Counted from the first letter of the stretch, positions 8,261 to 17,700 are shown. The stretch: 19,714 nucleotides of DNA from JBLKSS01 sp047607725 (GCF_047607725.1 NZ_JBLKSS010000132.1:1-19714); one strand, 5' to 3'. Notes: generated by a model from the letters alone, not told the origin. A program made the numbers and translations.

Positions 8261-8414
8261 TAAGGTGGCCTACCGCTATGGGCCGCTCACGGCGTCGGCC
8301 ATTCGCATCGTATTAGGTTATGGCGCCTGTGGAATAGTGCAATGATTGATGGCGCAACCGGCCGAGCATAATATCCACCGGTTACGGCGCCGGCGGCAGA
8401 AGGCCGCCGGAGGA

Positions 8415-8840
8415 CTATCCTTGGCCGGGGGATTCCAACCCCATCAGCCCAACTTTAAAATACCCCGCTTTACGCAGACTATCCATCACCGACATCAGCG
8501 TAGCGTAATCCACGCTCTTGTCAGCTTGGAAAAATATCGGCGTTTCTTTATTGCCCTGGGTCTGTTCGTCCAGCGTCTGGGCGAGCGTCGCCATCGTTAC
8601 CGTCCGATCGCCAATAAAGAGCTGTTTATCCGCTTTAATCTATAAATATAAAGGCTTGTCAGGCCGCGGTTGAGGCGCGGCGGTGGAGTTGGGCAAATCC
8701 ACCCTGATATCTACCGTTGCCAGGGGCGCGGCGACCATAAAGATAATCAGCAGCACCAGCATAACGTCGATAAAAGGTGTAACGTTGATATCGTGCATTT
8801 CGCCGTCGGTATCAACATCCTCATTTAAATGCATCGCCAT
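8415..8840 (-). pseudogene. exbD: ExbD biopolymer transport protein with one in-frame amber stop
   Basis: ExbD is the inner-membrane partner of ExbB that powers TonB-dependent uptake across the outer membrane. From the ATG at 8840 the protein reads MAMHLNEDVDTDGEMHDINV, then TPFIDVMLVLLIIFMVAAPL, with the essential transmembrane Asp in FIDVML, and DKPLYL. TAG then occurs at 8642-8640, where E. coli ExbD has Ser in YLSVKAD. The same frame continues IKADKQLFIGDRTVTM, FFQADKSVDYATLMSVMD and AGYFKVGLMG to the stop at 8417-8415. The full length would be 141 residues, exactly as in E. coli, so a single TCG-to-TAG change explains the lesion. It follows exbB by 3 bp, so the two were cotranscribed. 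The truncated product lacks the periplasmic domain. Confidence 0.93.
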
Positions 8841-8843
8841 GAC

Positions 8844-9806
8844 TTATCCAACTCGAAACTTAGTCACCTGTGCGGACACCTGGCTGCCCGCTTCCGCGGC
8901 CAGATCCAAATCGCGGCCGAGCAACAGCAGCAGCTGTGCGGCGCAGTCCCCCACCATCGCTTTGTAGCTGGCGATGGTACGGGCAAAGATATTGTAAATA
9001 ACCACTGCCGGAATCGCGGCGAACAGGCCGATGGCCGTCGCCAGCAGTGCTTCGGCGATACCGGGCGCCACAACCGCCAGATTGGTGGTCTGGGTGTGGG
9101 CGATGCTGATAAAACTGTTCATGATGCCCCAAACGGTACCGAACAGGCCGATAAAGGGGGAAATGGCGCCGATAGTGGCGAGAAAGCCGTTACCTTTCCC
9201 CATGGCGCTGCTAACGCCGACAACCCGGCGTTCCAGGCGAAACGCCACACGCTCTTTAATCCCGTTGTTATCGCTGAGACAGGCCGACAGGTCTAGTTCG
9301 TTGGCGGTTTAGGCCAATAAACTGGCGCTCAGGCTGCGCACGTCTTTTAGCAGCTGCAACTCGCGGCGCAACCTGCGCTTGACGGCCAACAATTCGGCCC
9401 CTTTACCGAAAAACAGTGCCCAGGTGACGACCGAGGCCAGCAACAGGCCAATCATGACGATTTTCACCACAATATCGGCGTGCTGGTACATGCCCCAAAC
9501 GGAGAGGTCCATCTGCATTAATTGCCGCTGCGCGGGCGTAGCCGTCACCGAAGCCGGCAGCGACAACGGGCTGCTGGCCGCAGCCTGACCGGCGGTAGGC
9601 GTTGGGGTCGTATCGACGGCGGACTCAGCCGGAGCGGCAGTTGATTGCGGTGTGGCAGTGATCGGCGCGGCGATGGCGCTGCCCGCCACGCCCGCACCAA
9701 AAAGCAGGCTCAGGAAAATGCCGCGCAGCATCGGGGCGAATGCTGCGCCGTGTCCGGTTAATGCGCCGTCAAATGATAAACTCTGTTGCTTAACAGCCAA
9801 TTTCAC
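8844..9806 (-). pseudogene. exbB: ExbB biopolymer transport protein, in-frame stop plus short deletion
   Basis: The GTG start at 9806 has GGAGG 6 nt upstream. The first 90 residues are a signal peptide and an Ala/Pro/Thr-rich extension, as in Serratia-type ExbB, before QMDLSVWGMYQHADIVVK, where E. coli ExbB begins. After KDVRSLSASLLA comes TAA at 9311-9309. The same frame continues TANELDLSACLSDNNGIKER and then the two conserved membrane helices (ISPFIGLFGTVWGIMNSF; TTNLAVVAPGIAEALLATA) to FRVG. Compared with E. coli and Serratia, about 15-16 residues are also missing before the stop, which falls on a conserved acidic position. The intact protein would form the proton-driven ExbB pentamer with ExbD. 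A Fur box lies upstream. Both operon partners are broken. Confidence 0.92.
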
Positions 9807-9874
9807 GCTGTGCCTCCACCCAATACTGACCTAAGATTAATTCAGCCAGAATAATAGCAAATGGGACAGGAATT

Positions 9875-9893
9875 GATAGTGGTTATCATTATT
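9875..9893. promoter_or_regulatory. Fur box upstream of exbB
   Basis: On the minus strand the 19-mer AATAATGATAACCACTATC matches 16 of 19 positions of the Fur consensus GATAATGATAATCATTATC. It lies about 70-90 bp upstream of the exbB GTG, where iron-dependent repression of exbBD is expected in enterobacteria. Confidence 0.82.
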
Positions 9894-10171
9894 ATTTATG
9901 CTACTCACCCGTCACCTCCGGGGTAATATAATGGTAAGATTTTCACCCGCGCAATAAAACCCCATCGTGTCTGTGGAACCGCCATCGGGGTCAATACCGA
10001 TATTCGCTGATGATGCCGCGCGTCCATGATAGCGCGATCGCGCCAAACGGCGAAAAAGCCGGCGCAACGTCTGCCCCGCGCCCGGCATTAGTGATAACCT
10101 GAATAGAACGAGACACCTCCCGCCGCCACGTACGGTATTTATCATCTCTGCTAAAAGGCAAAGCGCGAATA

Positions 10172-11000
10172 ATGACGTCGAAGAAATTAGAAACGGTGCT
10201 GGTCAGCGCCGGCAGAAAACCCTCGTTTACCCACGGGTCGGTAAATCCGGTTATCCAGCGGGCGTCCTCGCTGGTTTTTGATTCAGTTCAGCATAAGAAA
10301 AAAGCGACGGCGGGACGTGCCAGCGGCGAGCTATTTTATGGCCGGCGCGGCATGCTTACCCATTTTTCATTGCAGTAAGCTATGGTGGAGTTGGAAGGCG
10401 GCGCCGGCTGCGCGCTCTATCCGTGCGGTACCGCGGCGGTCAGCAATGCGATTCTTTCCTTCGTCTCGGCGGGCGATCATATATTGGTGACCTATTCTGC
10501 CTATGAACCGACGCAAGACTTCTGCCGGCATATCCTTGGCAAAATGAATATCGCCACCACGTAGTTTGATCTGCTTATCGGCGCGGATATTGGCTCTATG
10601 ATTCAGGATAATACGCGGGTGGTGATGCTGGAATCCCCCGGTTCGATTACCATGGAAGTGCAGGATATTCCGGCCATCGTGCGCGCGGTGCGGGCCAAAA
10701 ATCCGGCCATCGTGATTATGCTGGATAATACCTGGGCGGCGGGCATATTGCTTAAGGCGCTGGATTTAGGCGTCGATATCTCCCTTCAAGCCGGCACTAA
10801 ATACCTTATCGGCCATTCCGATACGATGATCGGTACTGCGGGGGCCAACGCGCGCTGCTGGGACCAGTTGCACGAGCAATCTTATCTGATGGGACAGATG
10901 GTTGACGCCGATACCGCGTATATGGCCGCCCGGGGGCTGCGCCCGCTCGGCGTCCGGCTAAAGCAGCATGAGGAAAACGGCCTGCGCGTGGCGCGCTGGC
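10172..11000 (+). pseudogene. metC: Cystathionine beta-lyase, two in-frame stops and 3' end deleted
   Basis: MetC is the PLP enzyme that splits cystathionine to homocysteine in methionine synthesis. The frame starts at 10172 (MTSKKLETVLVSAGRKPSFT) and follows E. coli MetC closely. TAA at 10376-10378 replaces the second Gln of HFSLQQAM, and TAG at 10562-10564 replaces Trp in the TSWFDPLIGAD region. The frame then reads LESPGSITMEV, LDNTWAAG, the PLP-lysine motif AGTKYLIGHSD, and DADTAYMAARGLRPLGVRL up to LRVARWL. Near 10994-11008 it changes without a frame break into YghB. About the last 130 residues of MetC are missing. The end coordinate is approximate because the junction words are similar in both genes. 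Confidence 0.93.
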
Positions 11001-11386
11001 TGGGAGACACGCGCATCGTCAGAAGCTGGTTGCTCCATCTGCCCGCTCACTATCACCTGCGCGCTTACACCATGTTTAATCGTCATGGGCTGACAGCGCT
11101 GCTGGTCGGCCGTTTTCTGGTTTTTGTGCGCACGCTGCTGCCGACGATGGCCGGCATTTCCGGCCTCAGCAATACCCGTTTCCAGCTGTTCAATTGGTTG
11201 AGCGCACTACTCTGGGTCACCGGGCTGGTTACCCTTGGCTATGCTATCAGCCATGTGCCGGTGGTTAAACATCATGAAGATCAGGTGATGATGGCGCTAA
11301 TCGTCCTGCCCGTGGTGGTGGTGGTCACCGGTCTGATAGGCAGCGTGCTGCTGATTATCCGCCGGCGGCGGGTGAAAAGCGCCTAA
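11001..11386 (+). pseudogene. yghB: 3' remnant of yghB (DedA-family membrane protein), fused in frame to metC
   Basis: YghB is a DedA-family inner-membrane protein thought to support membrane lipid and proton-motive-force homeostasis. From WLGDTRIVRSWLLHLPAHYH the frame matches E. coli YghB from about residue 91 to its end: GRFLVFVRTLLPTMAGISGL, FNWLSALLWV, VVKHHEDQVMM and two terminal hydrophobic helices. The first 90 or so residues, including the membrane re-entrant part and its start codon, are absent. The fragment is joined in frame to the end of the metC remnant. A 262-residue open frame starting at an ATG at 10598 spans the junction, but has no clear ribosome site. Downstream, the yqhC and yqhD genes found here in E. 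coli are missing; 11387-11609 shows no gene. Confidence 0.88.
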
Positions 11387-11609
11387 GCCCGTCATGCAGT
11401 AAAGCAATCAAATCCGTTGCGGCCGGCAGGTTTTTTATAACCGCCGCGGCGTGAAGCGGATCACCGCCTAGAATCATTGCGCGCGCAGACGCCTTAGCGT
11501 ATCGCGGGCGCCGCGGCAGGCTCTTTTTTCTGCTAAAACTAATTTTATCCCATCACTCATGGCCCTCGCCGTCCCGCACGGGCGCGGCGGTTGGACAAAA
11601 GGAGAAAGC

Positions 11610-12441
11610 ATGACAACGCAACCTACGGTCACATTCTACGATGGACATACCATGCCGCAGTTGGGTTTGGGGGTCTGGAAAGCCAGTAACCAGGAAGTCG
11701 TCACCGCAATCGAGGTGGCGCTGGAGGCCGGCCATCGCTCCATTGATACCGCGGCTATTTATAAAAACGAAGAGGGTGTCGGTCAGGCGCTGCAGGGTGC
11801 CACAGTTGCACGGGAAGATCTCTTTATTACCACCAAACTGTGGAACGGCGACCAAACCATGGCCCAAAAGGCTATCGAGCAAAGTCTGACCAAGCTGCGC
11901 CTGGATTATGTCGATCTTTATTTAATGCACTGCCGGTGCCCAGCAAAGATAACTATGTACAGGCCTGGCGCGATATGGTGAAACTGAAGGAAGAAGGGCT
12001 GGCGAAAAGCATCGAGGTGTCTAATTTCGAGCCGCACCATCTTCAGCGCCTGCTGGATGAAACCGGCGTGGTGCCGGTAATAAACCAAATTGAGCTGCAT
12101 CCGCTGCTGCAGCAACAGGCGTTACGGACCTTCGATGCCCGGCACCAGATTTTGACCGAATTCCTGGAGTCCTCTGGCGCTGGGCGGTAAAGGGGTGTTT
12201 GACCAGGCGATTATCCGAGAGCTGGCGGAAAAATACGGTAAAACGCCGGCGCAGATTGTTATTCGCTGGCATATCGATAACGGGTTGGTGGTGATCCCGA
12301 AATCGGTCACGCCAGCGCGGATACGCGCCAACTTCGACGTGTTCGACTTCAGCCTGGCGCAGGATGATCTGGCTGCCATTGCCACGTTGGAACAGCGGCA
12401 AACGGCTGGGTTCGCATCCGGATACCATGGCTATGGTCTGA
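11610..12441 (+). pseudogene. dkgA: Aldo-keto reductase DkgA (2,5-diketo-D-gluconate / methylglyoxal reductase), three frameshifts
   Basis: The ATG at 11610 has AGGAG upstream and the frame follows E. coli DkgA: MPQLGLGVWKASNQEVVTAI, catalytic Asp and Tyr in SIDTAAIYKNEEG, and Lys in ITTKLWN. At 11931-11933 one base is missing (LMHWPVP became LMHCRC), which removes the conserved His-Trp context. The second frame reads SKDNYVQAWRDMVKLKEEGL and VINQIELHPL. One extra T at 12161-12162 returns the first frame at SWSPLALGGKGVFDQ, which continues with IVIRWHIDNGLVVIPKSVTP. A further one-base insertion near 12395 displaces the C-terminus (GKRLGSHPDTMAMV), whose stop is at 12439. The enzyme normally reduces aldehydes and ketones with NADPH. 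Three independent lesions indicate a settled pseudogene. Confidence 0.92.
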
Positions 12442-12640
12442 GACCGGAGCGAAATCCGGCGCCGCGAGGATAGCGGGCCTCGCTAGCCCCGGTCGCCGGG
12501 ATAACGCTTACCACCCCGGCCCCGTCGTTTTTACGCAGTGGCCGCCTTGTCGACTCGCGCCATGATGATCGGCGCGGCCGCGCCCGGCTATACGGTCGCG
12601 GCGGCACCTCACGGCCGGTGGCGCACTCTTTGCGCCGCCG

Positions 12641-14065
12641 TTAACCCACGGCAGCGGGCCGTACTACAAATTGCCCCGCTGCGCCGCGATCGGCCATTTC
12701 CAGCGTCTGGCTGTAATAGAGATAAGGAAAGTGCTCCGGCGCCACCTGCGGGAACCAAACCAGCAGTTCCACCTCGTTATCAACCCACACCGTATCTTTC
12801 CAACCCTGATCTTCCGGCAAGGGCGTGCTGCCATTGACGCGTTTAATCAGAAATGCCACCCCCTGAATATGAAACGCCTGCGTGGTGCTGGTATGCACTA
12901 TCCAGCGCTCAAAACTGCCCTGTAAACTTTGGAAGTCGTTGCGGTTCATATTCCATAACGCACCGTTGATATCATCGGGGGTAGCCCCCCCGAGAGAGAA
13001 TTCACGGGTGCGGATGATGATGCCGTCGATCAGTTGATCGGACAACAAGCGCATCGGCAGGTTATCGGTGACCAAGGGTAATAGCCCCGTCGGTTTAAGC
13101 GTCAGCACCGTGGTATTGACCAGTATCGAGGAGGGTTCAAAAAAGCCGCGTACCCGATCCATCAGACCGGCCGCTTCGCCGGAGGTGATGACCGCGTCTT
13201 CCCCTTTGGACATATCGATAAGGATTTCACGCCGCTCGCCAGGCGCCAGCGACAGCCGGGTGACCGGCACCGGCGCAGGCAAGAACCCTTGGTCGCCGGC
13301 AACAACCTGCATGGCGCGGCCGTCGCTCAGTTGCAATTGATAACGCCGAGCGTTGGAGGCATTGAGCAGCCGCAGACGCACCCAACCGCGCGACACTTCC
13401 ACAAAGGGGCTCTGCGCGCCGTTCACCAGCAGAGTATCGCCGAGGAAACCGCCGCTGGCGAGGGGGTTGTATACCGGCTGGCCGAAATTATCCAGCCGTT
13501 TGTCCTGGATGATGAGCGGGAAGTCATCGACGCCATAATGATTCGGCAGCGGCAGCACTTTGCTTAGCGCGTCCTCCACCAACCACAGCCCCGCCAGACC
13601 GTTGTAGACATGCGGCGCCATGCGGTTAGGGGTATTGGCATGGTACCAGCAGGTGGCCGCCGGCTGACGGATGGGCAGCACCGGCGACCAGTCCGCGCCG
13701 GGTGACATCATCCGCGCCGCGCCGCCCATAAGCGTACCGGGCACCTGCAGACCGCTGACGGTCATCGCCACAGGTTCATTCAGCCGATTGTTATAAATAA
13801 GCTTGACGTCATCACCGTTGAACACCCGCACCGTCGGGCCGAGATAACCACCATTGATGCCCCAGGTAGCGGCGCGTCGGCCGGCGGCAAAGGTCCAGTG
13901 CGAGCGCTGCAGCGTCAGAAATAACGGTTGCCCGCGGCGTGATTCTAGCATGGGTGGGATCGGCAGCGCCACGGGCGCATCGGCGGCACGCGCCTGCAGC
14001 GGCAGTGCGCTGGCCGCAAGCGTAACCCCTGTTGCCTGAATAAACCGACGCCGACTGAGTGACAT
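12641..14065 (-). CDS. ftsP: FtsP (SufI), Tat-exported multicopper-oxidase-like cell-division protein
   Basis: This 474-residue protein aligns with E. coli FtsP (470) along its full length. FtsP is a periplasmic divisome stabiliser with the cupredoxin fold of multicopper oxidases but no bound copper. The N-terminus MSLSRRRFIQATGVTLAASA is a twin-arginine signal with an AxA cleavage site (LQARAAD). The cupredoxin domains follow: WGINGGYLGPTVRVFNGDDV; TCWYHANTPNRMA; FPLIIQDKRLDNFG; GDTLLVNGAQSPFVEVSRGW; LLPLVTDNLPMRLL; and FHIQGVAF, GWKDTVWVD and SQTLEMADRGAAGQ near the end. The start at 14065 has GGAG 5 nt upstream and matches the family; the ATG at 14083 is less likely. It follows plsC in the E. 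coli order. No lesion is visible. Confidence 0.96.
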   Translation of the reverse strand: MSLSRRRFIQATGVTLAASALPLQARAADAPVALPIPPMLESRRGQPLFLTLQRSHWTFAAGRRAATWGINGGYLGPTVRVFNGDDVKLIYNNRLNEPVAMTVSGLQVPGTLMGGAARMMSPGADWSPVLPIRQPAATCWYHANTPNRMAPHVYNGLAGLWLVEDALSKVLPLPNHYGVDDFPLIIQDKRLDNFGQPVYNPLASGGFLGDTLLVNGAQSPFVEVSRGWVRLRLLNASNARRYQLQLSDGRAMQVVAGDQGFLPAPVPVTRLSLAPGERREILIDMSKGEDAVITSGEAAGLMDRVRGFFEPSSILVNTTVLTLKPTGLLPLVTDNLPMRLLSDQLIDGIIIRTREFSLGGATPDDINGALWNMNRNDFQSLQGSFERWIVHTSTTQAFHIQGVAFLIKRVNGSTPLPEDQGWKDTVWVDNEVELLVWFPQVAPEHFPYLYYSQTLEMADRGAAGQFVVRPAAVG

Positions 14066-14142
14066 ATCTGCTCCATTAGACACGGCAAAGCTTTTCTCGT
14101 CATGTCCGGCCTGCGGCAGGCCGGGAAATCATCAACCGTACA

Positions 14143-14181
14143 CCGGGACCGAATAGGCGCCTGGGCCTCTATTCGTCCCGG
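14143..14181. repeat. 13-bp imperfect hairpin between plsC and ftsP
   Basis: CCGGGACCGAATAG (14143-14156) pairs with CTATTCGTCCCGG (14169-14181) with one bulged base and a 12-nt loop. It lies in the 198-bp gap after the plsC stop. There is no T run, so it is more likely an mRNA-stabilising or pausing structure than an intrinsic terminator. Confidence 0.55.
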
Positions 14182-14263
14182 CCGGCATCGGGGGAAACGC
14201 TCTCGCCCTCGCGGCGCCCGTCGTTCCTCAGGCCGCGACCGAGGGCTTCGGAGTCGAAAACCT

Positions 14264-14998
14264 TCAGCGCTCCAGCGCTTCCCGCTTGGCCACTTCCGCG
14301 TTCAAATCGTCCAGCTTGTTTTTCATCACTTCCCGACAGTGCCTGGTCAACGCGCGCACCTGCTCACGGCTGTAACCGGACGTTTCAACCGGCGGCAGAA
14401 TTTCGATGATAACCAAGCCGTTGGACCAGCGATTGAGTTTGATTTTGTTCGAAATATTGGAAATGCAAATCGGCACAATGGGAACCTCGGTGGCAATCGC
14501 GGTGTAGAACGCCCCGGTTTTAAAGGGCAGCAAACCGCGACCGCGGCTGCGGGTCCCTTCCGGAAACATCCAGATGGAAATATTGCGCTTTTTGATGTTC
14601 TGAACAATTTCGGTGAGCGTGCTATGGGCCCTGGCACTGTTATCGCGATCGATAAGCAAATTGCCGGTCAACCAGTAAAGCGGCCCAAACAGCGGGATCC
14701 ACAGTAGGCTTTTTTTCCCCACCGTTACGGTACGCGGCTGCACTACATAGGCAGCGGTCACCATATCGTAGTTGTTCTGATGATTGGCGATATAAATGCA
14801 ATTTTGCGGCAGCGTCACGCCTTCGGGATGGCGGACTTCCACCCGGATGCCAAACAGGGGCGACATACGGCCAAACCAGCGGCCGAAGGTGGCGACATGA
14901 CGAGGGTCTCGCGGGCTGAACAAGCAATAAATTAAGCCAAAAACGCAGATAATTATCGACAACAGCACCACCAAAATGGTGCGAACAATAGCGAGCAT
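14264..14998 (-). CDS. plsC: 1-acyl-sn-glycerol-3-phosphate acyltransferase
   Basis: PlsC adds the second acyl chain to lysophosphatidic acid to make phosphatidic acid, an essential step of phospholipid synthesis at the inner membrane. The 244-residue product matches the E. coli length (245). It has an N-terminal membrane helix (TILVVLLSIIICVFGLIYCL), the catalytic H-x4-D motif in ANHQNNYD near residue 72, the glycerol-phosphate-binding FPEGTRSRG near residue 145, and VPIVPICISN. The start at 14998 has AGGGG about 6 nt upstream. It lies 156 bp after parC, separated from it by a likely terminator, and before ftsP, all on the same strand as in E. coli. Intact. Confidence 0.97.
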   Translation of the reverse strand: MLAIVRTILVVLLSIIICVFGLIYCLFSPRDPRHVATFGRWFGRMSPLFGIRVEVRHPEGVTLPQNCIYIANHQNNYDMVTAAYVVQPRTVTVGKKSLLWIPLFGPLYWLTGNLLIDRDNSARAHSTLTEIVQNIKKRNISIWMFPEGTRSRGRGLLPFKTGAFYTAIATEVPIVPICISNISNKIKLNRWSNGLVIIEILPPVETSGYSREQVRALTRHCREVMKNKLDDLNAEVAKREALER

Positions 14999-15123
14999 AG
15001 TTACCCCTTAACCTTCAGCCGTCGCTAGTATACCGGCTTCCTGACAAAATACACGGTTATTCCCTCGGCCGTCGGGTGGTATTGGAAAACACGGAGGGTT
15101 ATCACTTATTATCGCGGAGAAAA

Positions 15124-15146
15124 CCGGCCGGGGGACGCCCGGCCGG
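15124..15146 (-). terminator. Likely intrinsic terminator after parC
   Basis: CCGGCCGGG (15124-15132) and CCCGGCCGG (15138-15146) form a perfect 9-bp GC stem with a 5-nt loop, 8 bp past the parC stop. On the transcribed minus strand it is followed by a short TTTT. The stem is strong but the U tract is short, so termination may be partial, and plsC would need its own promoter in the 15009-15120 gap or depend on readthrough. Confidence 0.65.
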
Positions 15147-15154
15147 CGCGCATA

Positions 15155-17428
15155 TTACGCCGTTTCCTCTTCACCGGCGCCGGCCAGCGGATCGTTGATT
15201 TCCACCCGATCGATTTGCTGCAGTCCGCGCGGCAACAAGGTTCCCTTACGCCCGCGTTCGGCGCTGAATTTCTGCAAGTCTTCCGGGCGAAGAGTGAGCT
15301 TGCGTTTGCCGACATAGAAAGTGACGGAGGCCTTGGTGGACAGCAGATACAGACCGGCGAGGCGATCCTTGCCCACCGCCGCATCCGCGGACGGGATGGA
15401 AATGATTTTATTGCCTTTTCCTTTCGACAGCTGCGGCAGATCGTCGACCGGGAACATAAGCAGACGCCCGGCTTCGGTGAACGCCAACAGCTTATCGGCG
15501 GCGCCTTTTATCCATAGCGGCGGCATGACTTTGGCGTTTTCCGGCAGCGTTAACAGCGCCTTACCGGCGCGATTGCGCGCCACCAAATCGCTAAAGCTAC
15601 ACACGAAACCGTAGCCGGCATCGGAGGCCATCAGCAATTTCTGATCGTCGGCGCCGGTGAGCATTTGCTCCACCGATGCGCCCGGCGGCAACGTTAGCTT
15701 ACCGGTCAGCGGTTCACCCTGGCCGCGCGCCGACGGCAGGCCGGCGGGCTCTAAGGCGTAGCTGCGTCCGGTGGAGTCGATGAACACCACCGGTTGGTTG
15801 CTCTTGCCGCGCACCGACGACAGGTAATTGTCGCCGGATCGGTAACCGAGCCCGCTCGGATCGATATCGTGGCCCTTGGCGCTGCGCACCCAACCCATGG
15901 TCGATAGGATCACCGTCACCGGCTCCGAAGGAATAAGCTCATTTTCGCTCAGCGCTTTCGCCTCGTCGCGTTCCACCAGCGGTGAGCGGCGCGCATCGCC
16001 GTAAGCGGCGGCATCCGCCTCGATTTCTTTTTTCAGCAGGTTGCTCAGCTTGCGTTCCGAGGCCAGGATCGTCTGGATCTTGTCGCGTTCCTTCTCCAGC
16101 TCATCCTGTTCGCCGCGTAGCTTCATTTCTTCCAGTTTGGCTAAATGGCGGAGTTTCAACTCGAGAATGGCGTCAGCCTGGGTTTCGCTCAACTCGAATC
16201 GCTGCATCAGAACCTGCTTCGGCTCATTCTCGGTGCGGATAATGTGGATCACCTCATCCAGGTTGAGGTAGGCCACCAACAGGCCGGTCAGGATATGCAA
16301 CCGGCGCAGGACTTTCTCCAGGCGGAAGTTCAGCCGGCGGCGCACGGTATCGCGACGATACACCAACCATTCCGACAAAATCTCGTGCAGGTTTTTCACC
16401 GCCGGACGGCCGTCCAGCCCGATCATGTTCATATTGACGCGATAGCTGCGTTCCAAATCGGTAGTGGCGAACAGATGGTTCATAACCTGCGTCAGGTCAA
16501 CGCGGTTGGAGCGCGGGACGATAACCAGGCGGGTCGGGTTTTCATGGTCAGATTCGTCGCGCAAATCCTCCACCATCGGCAATTTCTTCGCGCGCATTTG
16601 GCTGGCTATCTGCTCAAGGACCTTAGCGCCGGACACCTGATGCGGCAACGCGCTGATAACCGCCTCGCCCTCCTCGATAGTCCACAGCGCGCGCATGCGC
16701 ACGGAGCCGCGGGCGGTCTGGTAAATCTTGCGCAGATCCTCATGGGGGGTAATGATTTCCGCCTCGGTGGGAAAATCCGGCCCCTTTACATGTTCCAGCA
16801 AGTTTTCCAACGTGGCGGAAGGATTGCCCAGCAGCGCAATCGCCGCGGCCGCCACTTCGATGATGTTATGCGGCGGTATATCGGTCGCCATCCCAACCGC
16901 GATGCCGGTCGTGCCGTTTAATAACACATTCGGCAACCGCGCCGGCAGCATCTTCGGCTCTTCCAGCGTCCCGTCGAAGTTGGGCACGTAATCCACCGTG
17001 CCCTGCCCCAATTCGCCGAGCAGCACTTCGGCATAGTGGGACAGGCGCGATTCCGTGTAGCGCATGGCGGCGAAGGATTTGGGATCGTCCGGCGCGCCCC
17101 AGTTACCCTGGCCGTCCACCATCGGATAGCGGTAAGAGAAGGGTTGCGCCATCAGCACCATGGCTTCGTAGCAGGCGCTATCGCCATGGGGATGATATTT
17201 ACCCAATACATCGCCGACGGTGCGCGCCGACTTTTTATATTTCGCGCTGGCGTTCAGCCCCAGTTCCGACATCGCGTAGACGATGCGGCGTTGCACCGGC
17301 TTGAGCCCGTCGCCGATAAACGGCAGCGCACGATCCATGATGACGTACATGGAATAATTGAGGTACGCGTTTTCGGTAAATTTATGCAGCGCCAGGCGTT
17401 CGGCGCCGTCATGAGTCAGCTCGCTCAT
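15155..17428 (-). CDS. parC: DNA topoisomerase IV subunit A
   Basis: ParC forms topoisomerase IV with ParE and decatenates daughter chromosomes. The 757-residue product matches E. coli ParC (752) throughout. The start at 17428 has GAGGAAAC upstream. The catalytic tyrosine is in FAAMRYTESRL (residue 124 here, 120 in E. coli). The quinolone-resistance region reads GKYHPHGDSACYEAMV, so Ser and Glu at the usual resistance positions are wild type. GTTGIAVGMATDIPPHN, the coiled-coil/tower region with ETQADAILELKLRHLAKLEE, and the C-terminal beta-pinwheel with SARGQGEPLTGK, MASDAGYGFVCSF and PQLSKGKGNKI follow. The end is acidic (GAGEEETA). No lesion, as expected for an essential gene. Confidence 0.98.
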   Translation of the reverse strand: MSELTHDGAERLALHKFTENAYLNYSMYVIMDRALPFIGDGLKPVQRRIVYAMSELGLNASAKYKKSARTVGDVLGKYHPHGDSACYEAMVLMAQPFSYRYPMVDGQGNWGAPDDPKSFAAMRYTESRLSHYAEVLLGELGQGTVDYVPNFDGTLEEPKMLPARLPNVLLNGTTGIAVGMATDIPPHNIIEVAAAAIALLGNPSATLENLLEHVKGPDFPTEAEIITPHEDLRKIYQTARGSVRMRALWTIEEGEAVISALPHQVSGAKVLEQIASQMRAKKLPMVEDLRDESDHENPTRLVIVPRSNRVDLTQVMNHLFATTDLERSYRVNMNMIGLDGRPAVKNLHEILSEWLVYRRDTVRRRLNFRLEKVLRRLHILTGLLVAYLNLDEVIHIIRTENEPKQVLMQRFELSETQADAILELKLRHLAKLEEMKLRGEQDELEKERDKIQTILASERKLSNLLKKEIEADAAAYGDARRSPLVERDEAKALSENELIPSEPVTVILSTMGWVRSAKGHDIDPSGLGYRSGDNYLSSVRGKSNQPVVFIDSTGRSYALEPAGLPSARGQGEPLTGKLTLPPGASVEQMLTGADDQKLLMASDAGYGFVCSFSDLVARNRAGKALLTLPENAKVMPPLWIKGAADKLLAFTEAGRLLMFPVDDLPQLSKGKGNKIISIPSADAAVGKDRLAGLYLLSTKASVTFYVGKRKLTLRPEDLQKFSAERGRKGTLLPRGLQQIDRVEINDPLAGAGEEETA

Positions 17429-17700
17429 TGATTATTGTTTCCTCTGACCGCGGTATGGCCACGTGAGCAGTCACATCCCATGTGCCGCGGGTATGGGGTT
17501 CGTGAGCATGATACTACCCTATCCGCCCCCTCGCTGTCACAGGACTCGCGCGGGCGCCAATACGTCAGCGTGGCTTAGGCCCCGCTGCATTCAGTATAAT
17601 AAGTGGTCGAATCACGGATGCGATAAAATATCACGCGCATCCGGCCCGCGTCTTTGGTTAACTAATGGCGCCCCCGAACGAAAGTGAAACAGAGGAAGCG

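Noticed and set aside
8640..8642. Amber codon in exbD as possible recoding (pyrrolysine or suppression)
   Set aside because: No recoding signal is visible, and several neighbouring genes carry TAA, TAG and TGA stops at conserved positions, so general gene decay is the simpler explanation.
8829..9296. 155-codon open frame on the plus strand
   Set aside because: Antisense to the exbB remnant, which explains the sequence fully.
14102..14707. 201-codon open frame on the plus strand
   Set aside because: It is antisense to plsC and the hairpin region. The Arg-rich composition and lack of any family resemblance mark it as a shadow.
16145..16921. 258-codon open frame on the plus strand
   Set aside because: It lies entirely antisense to the intact parC gene, has no ribosome site, and its Gln/His-rich sequence is the usual shadow of a GC-rich coding strand.
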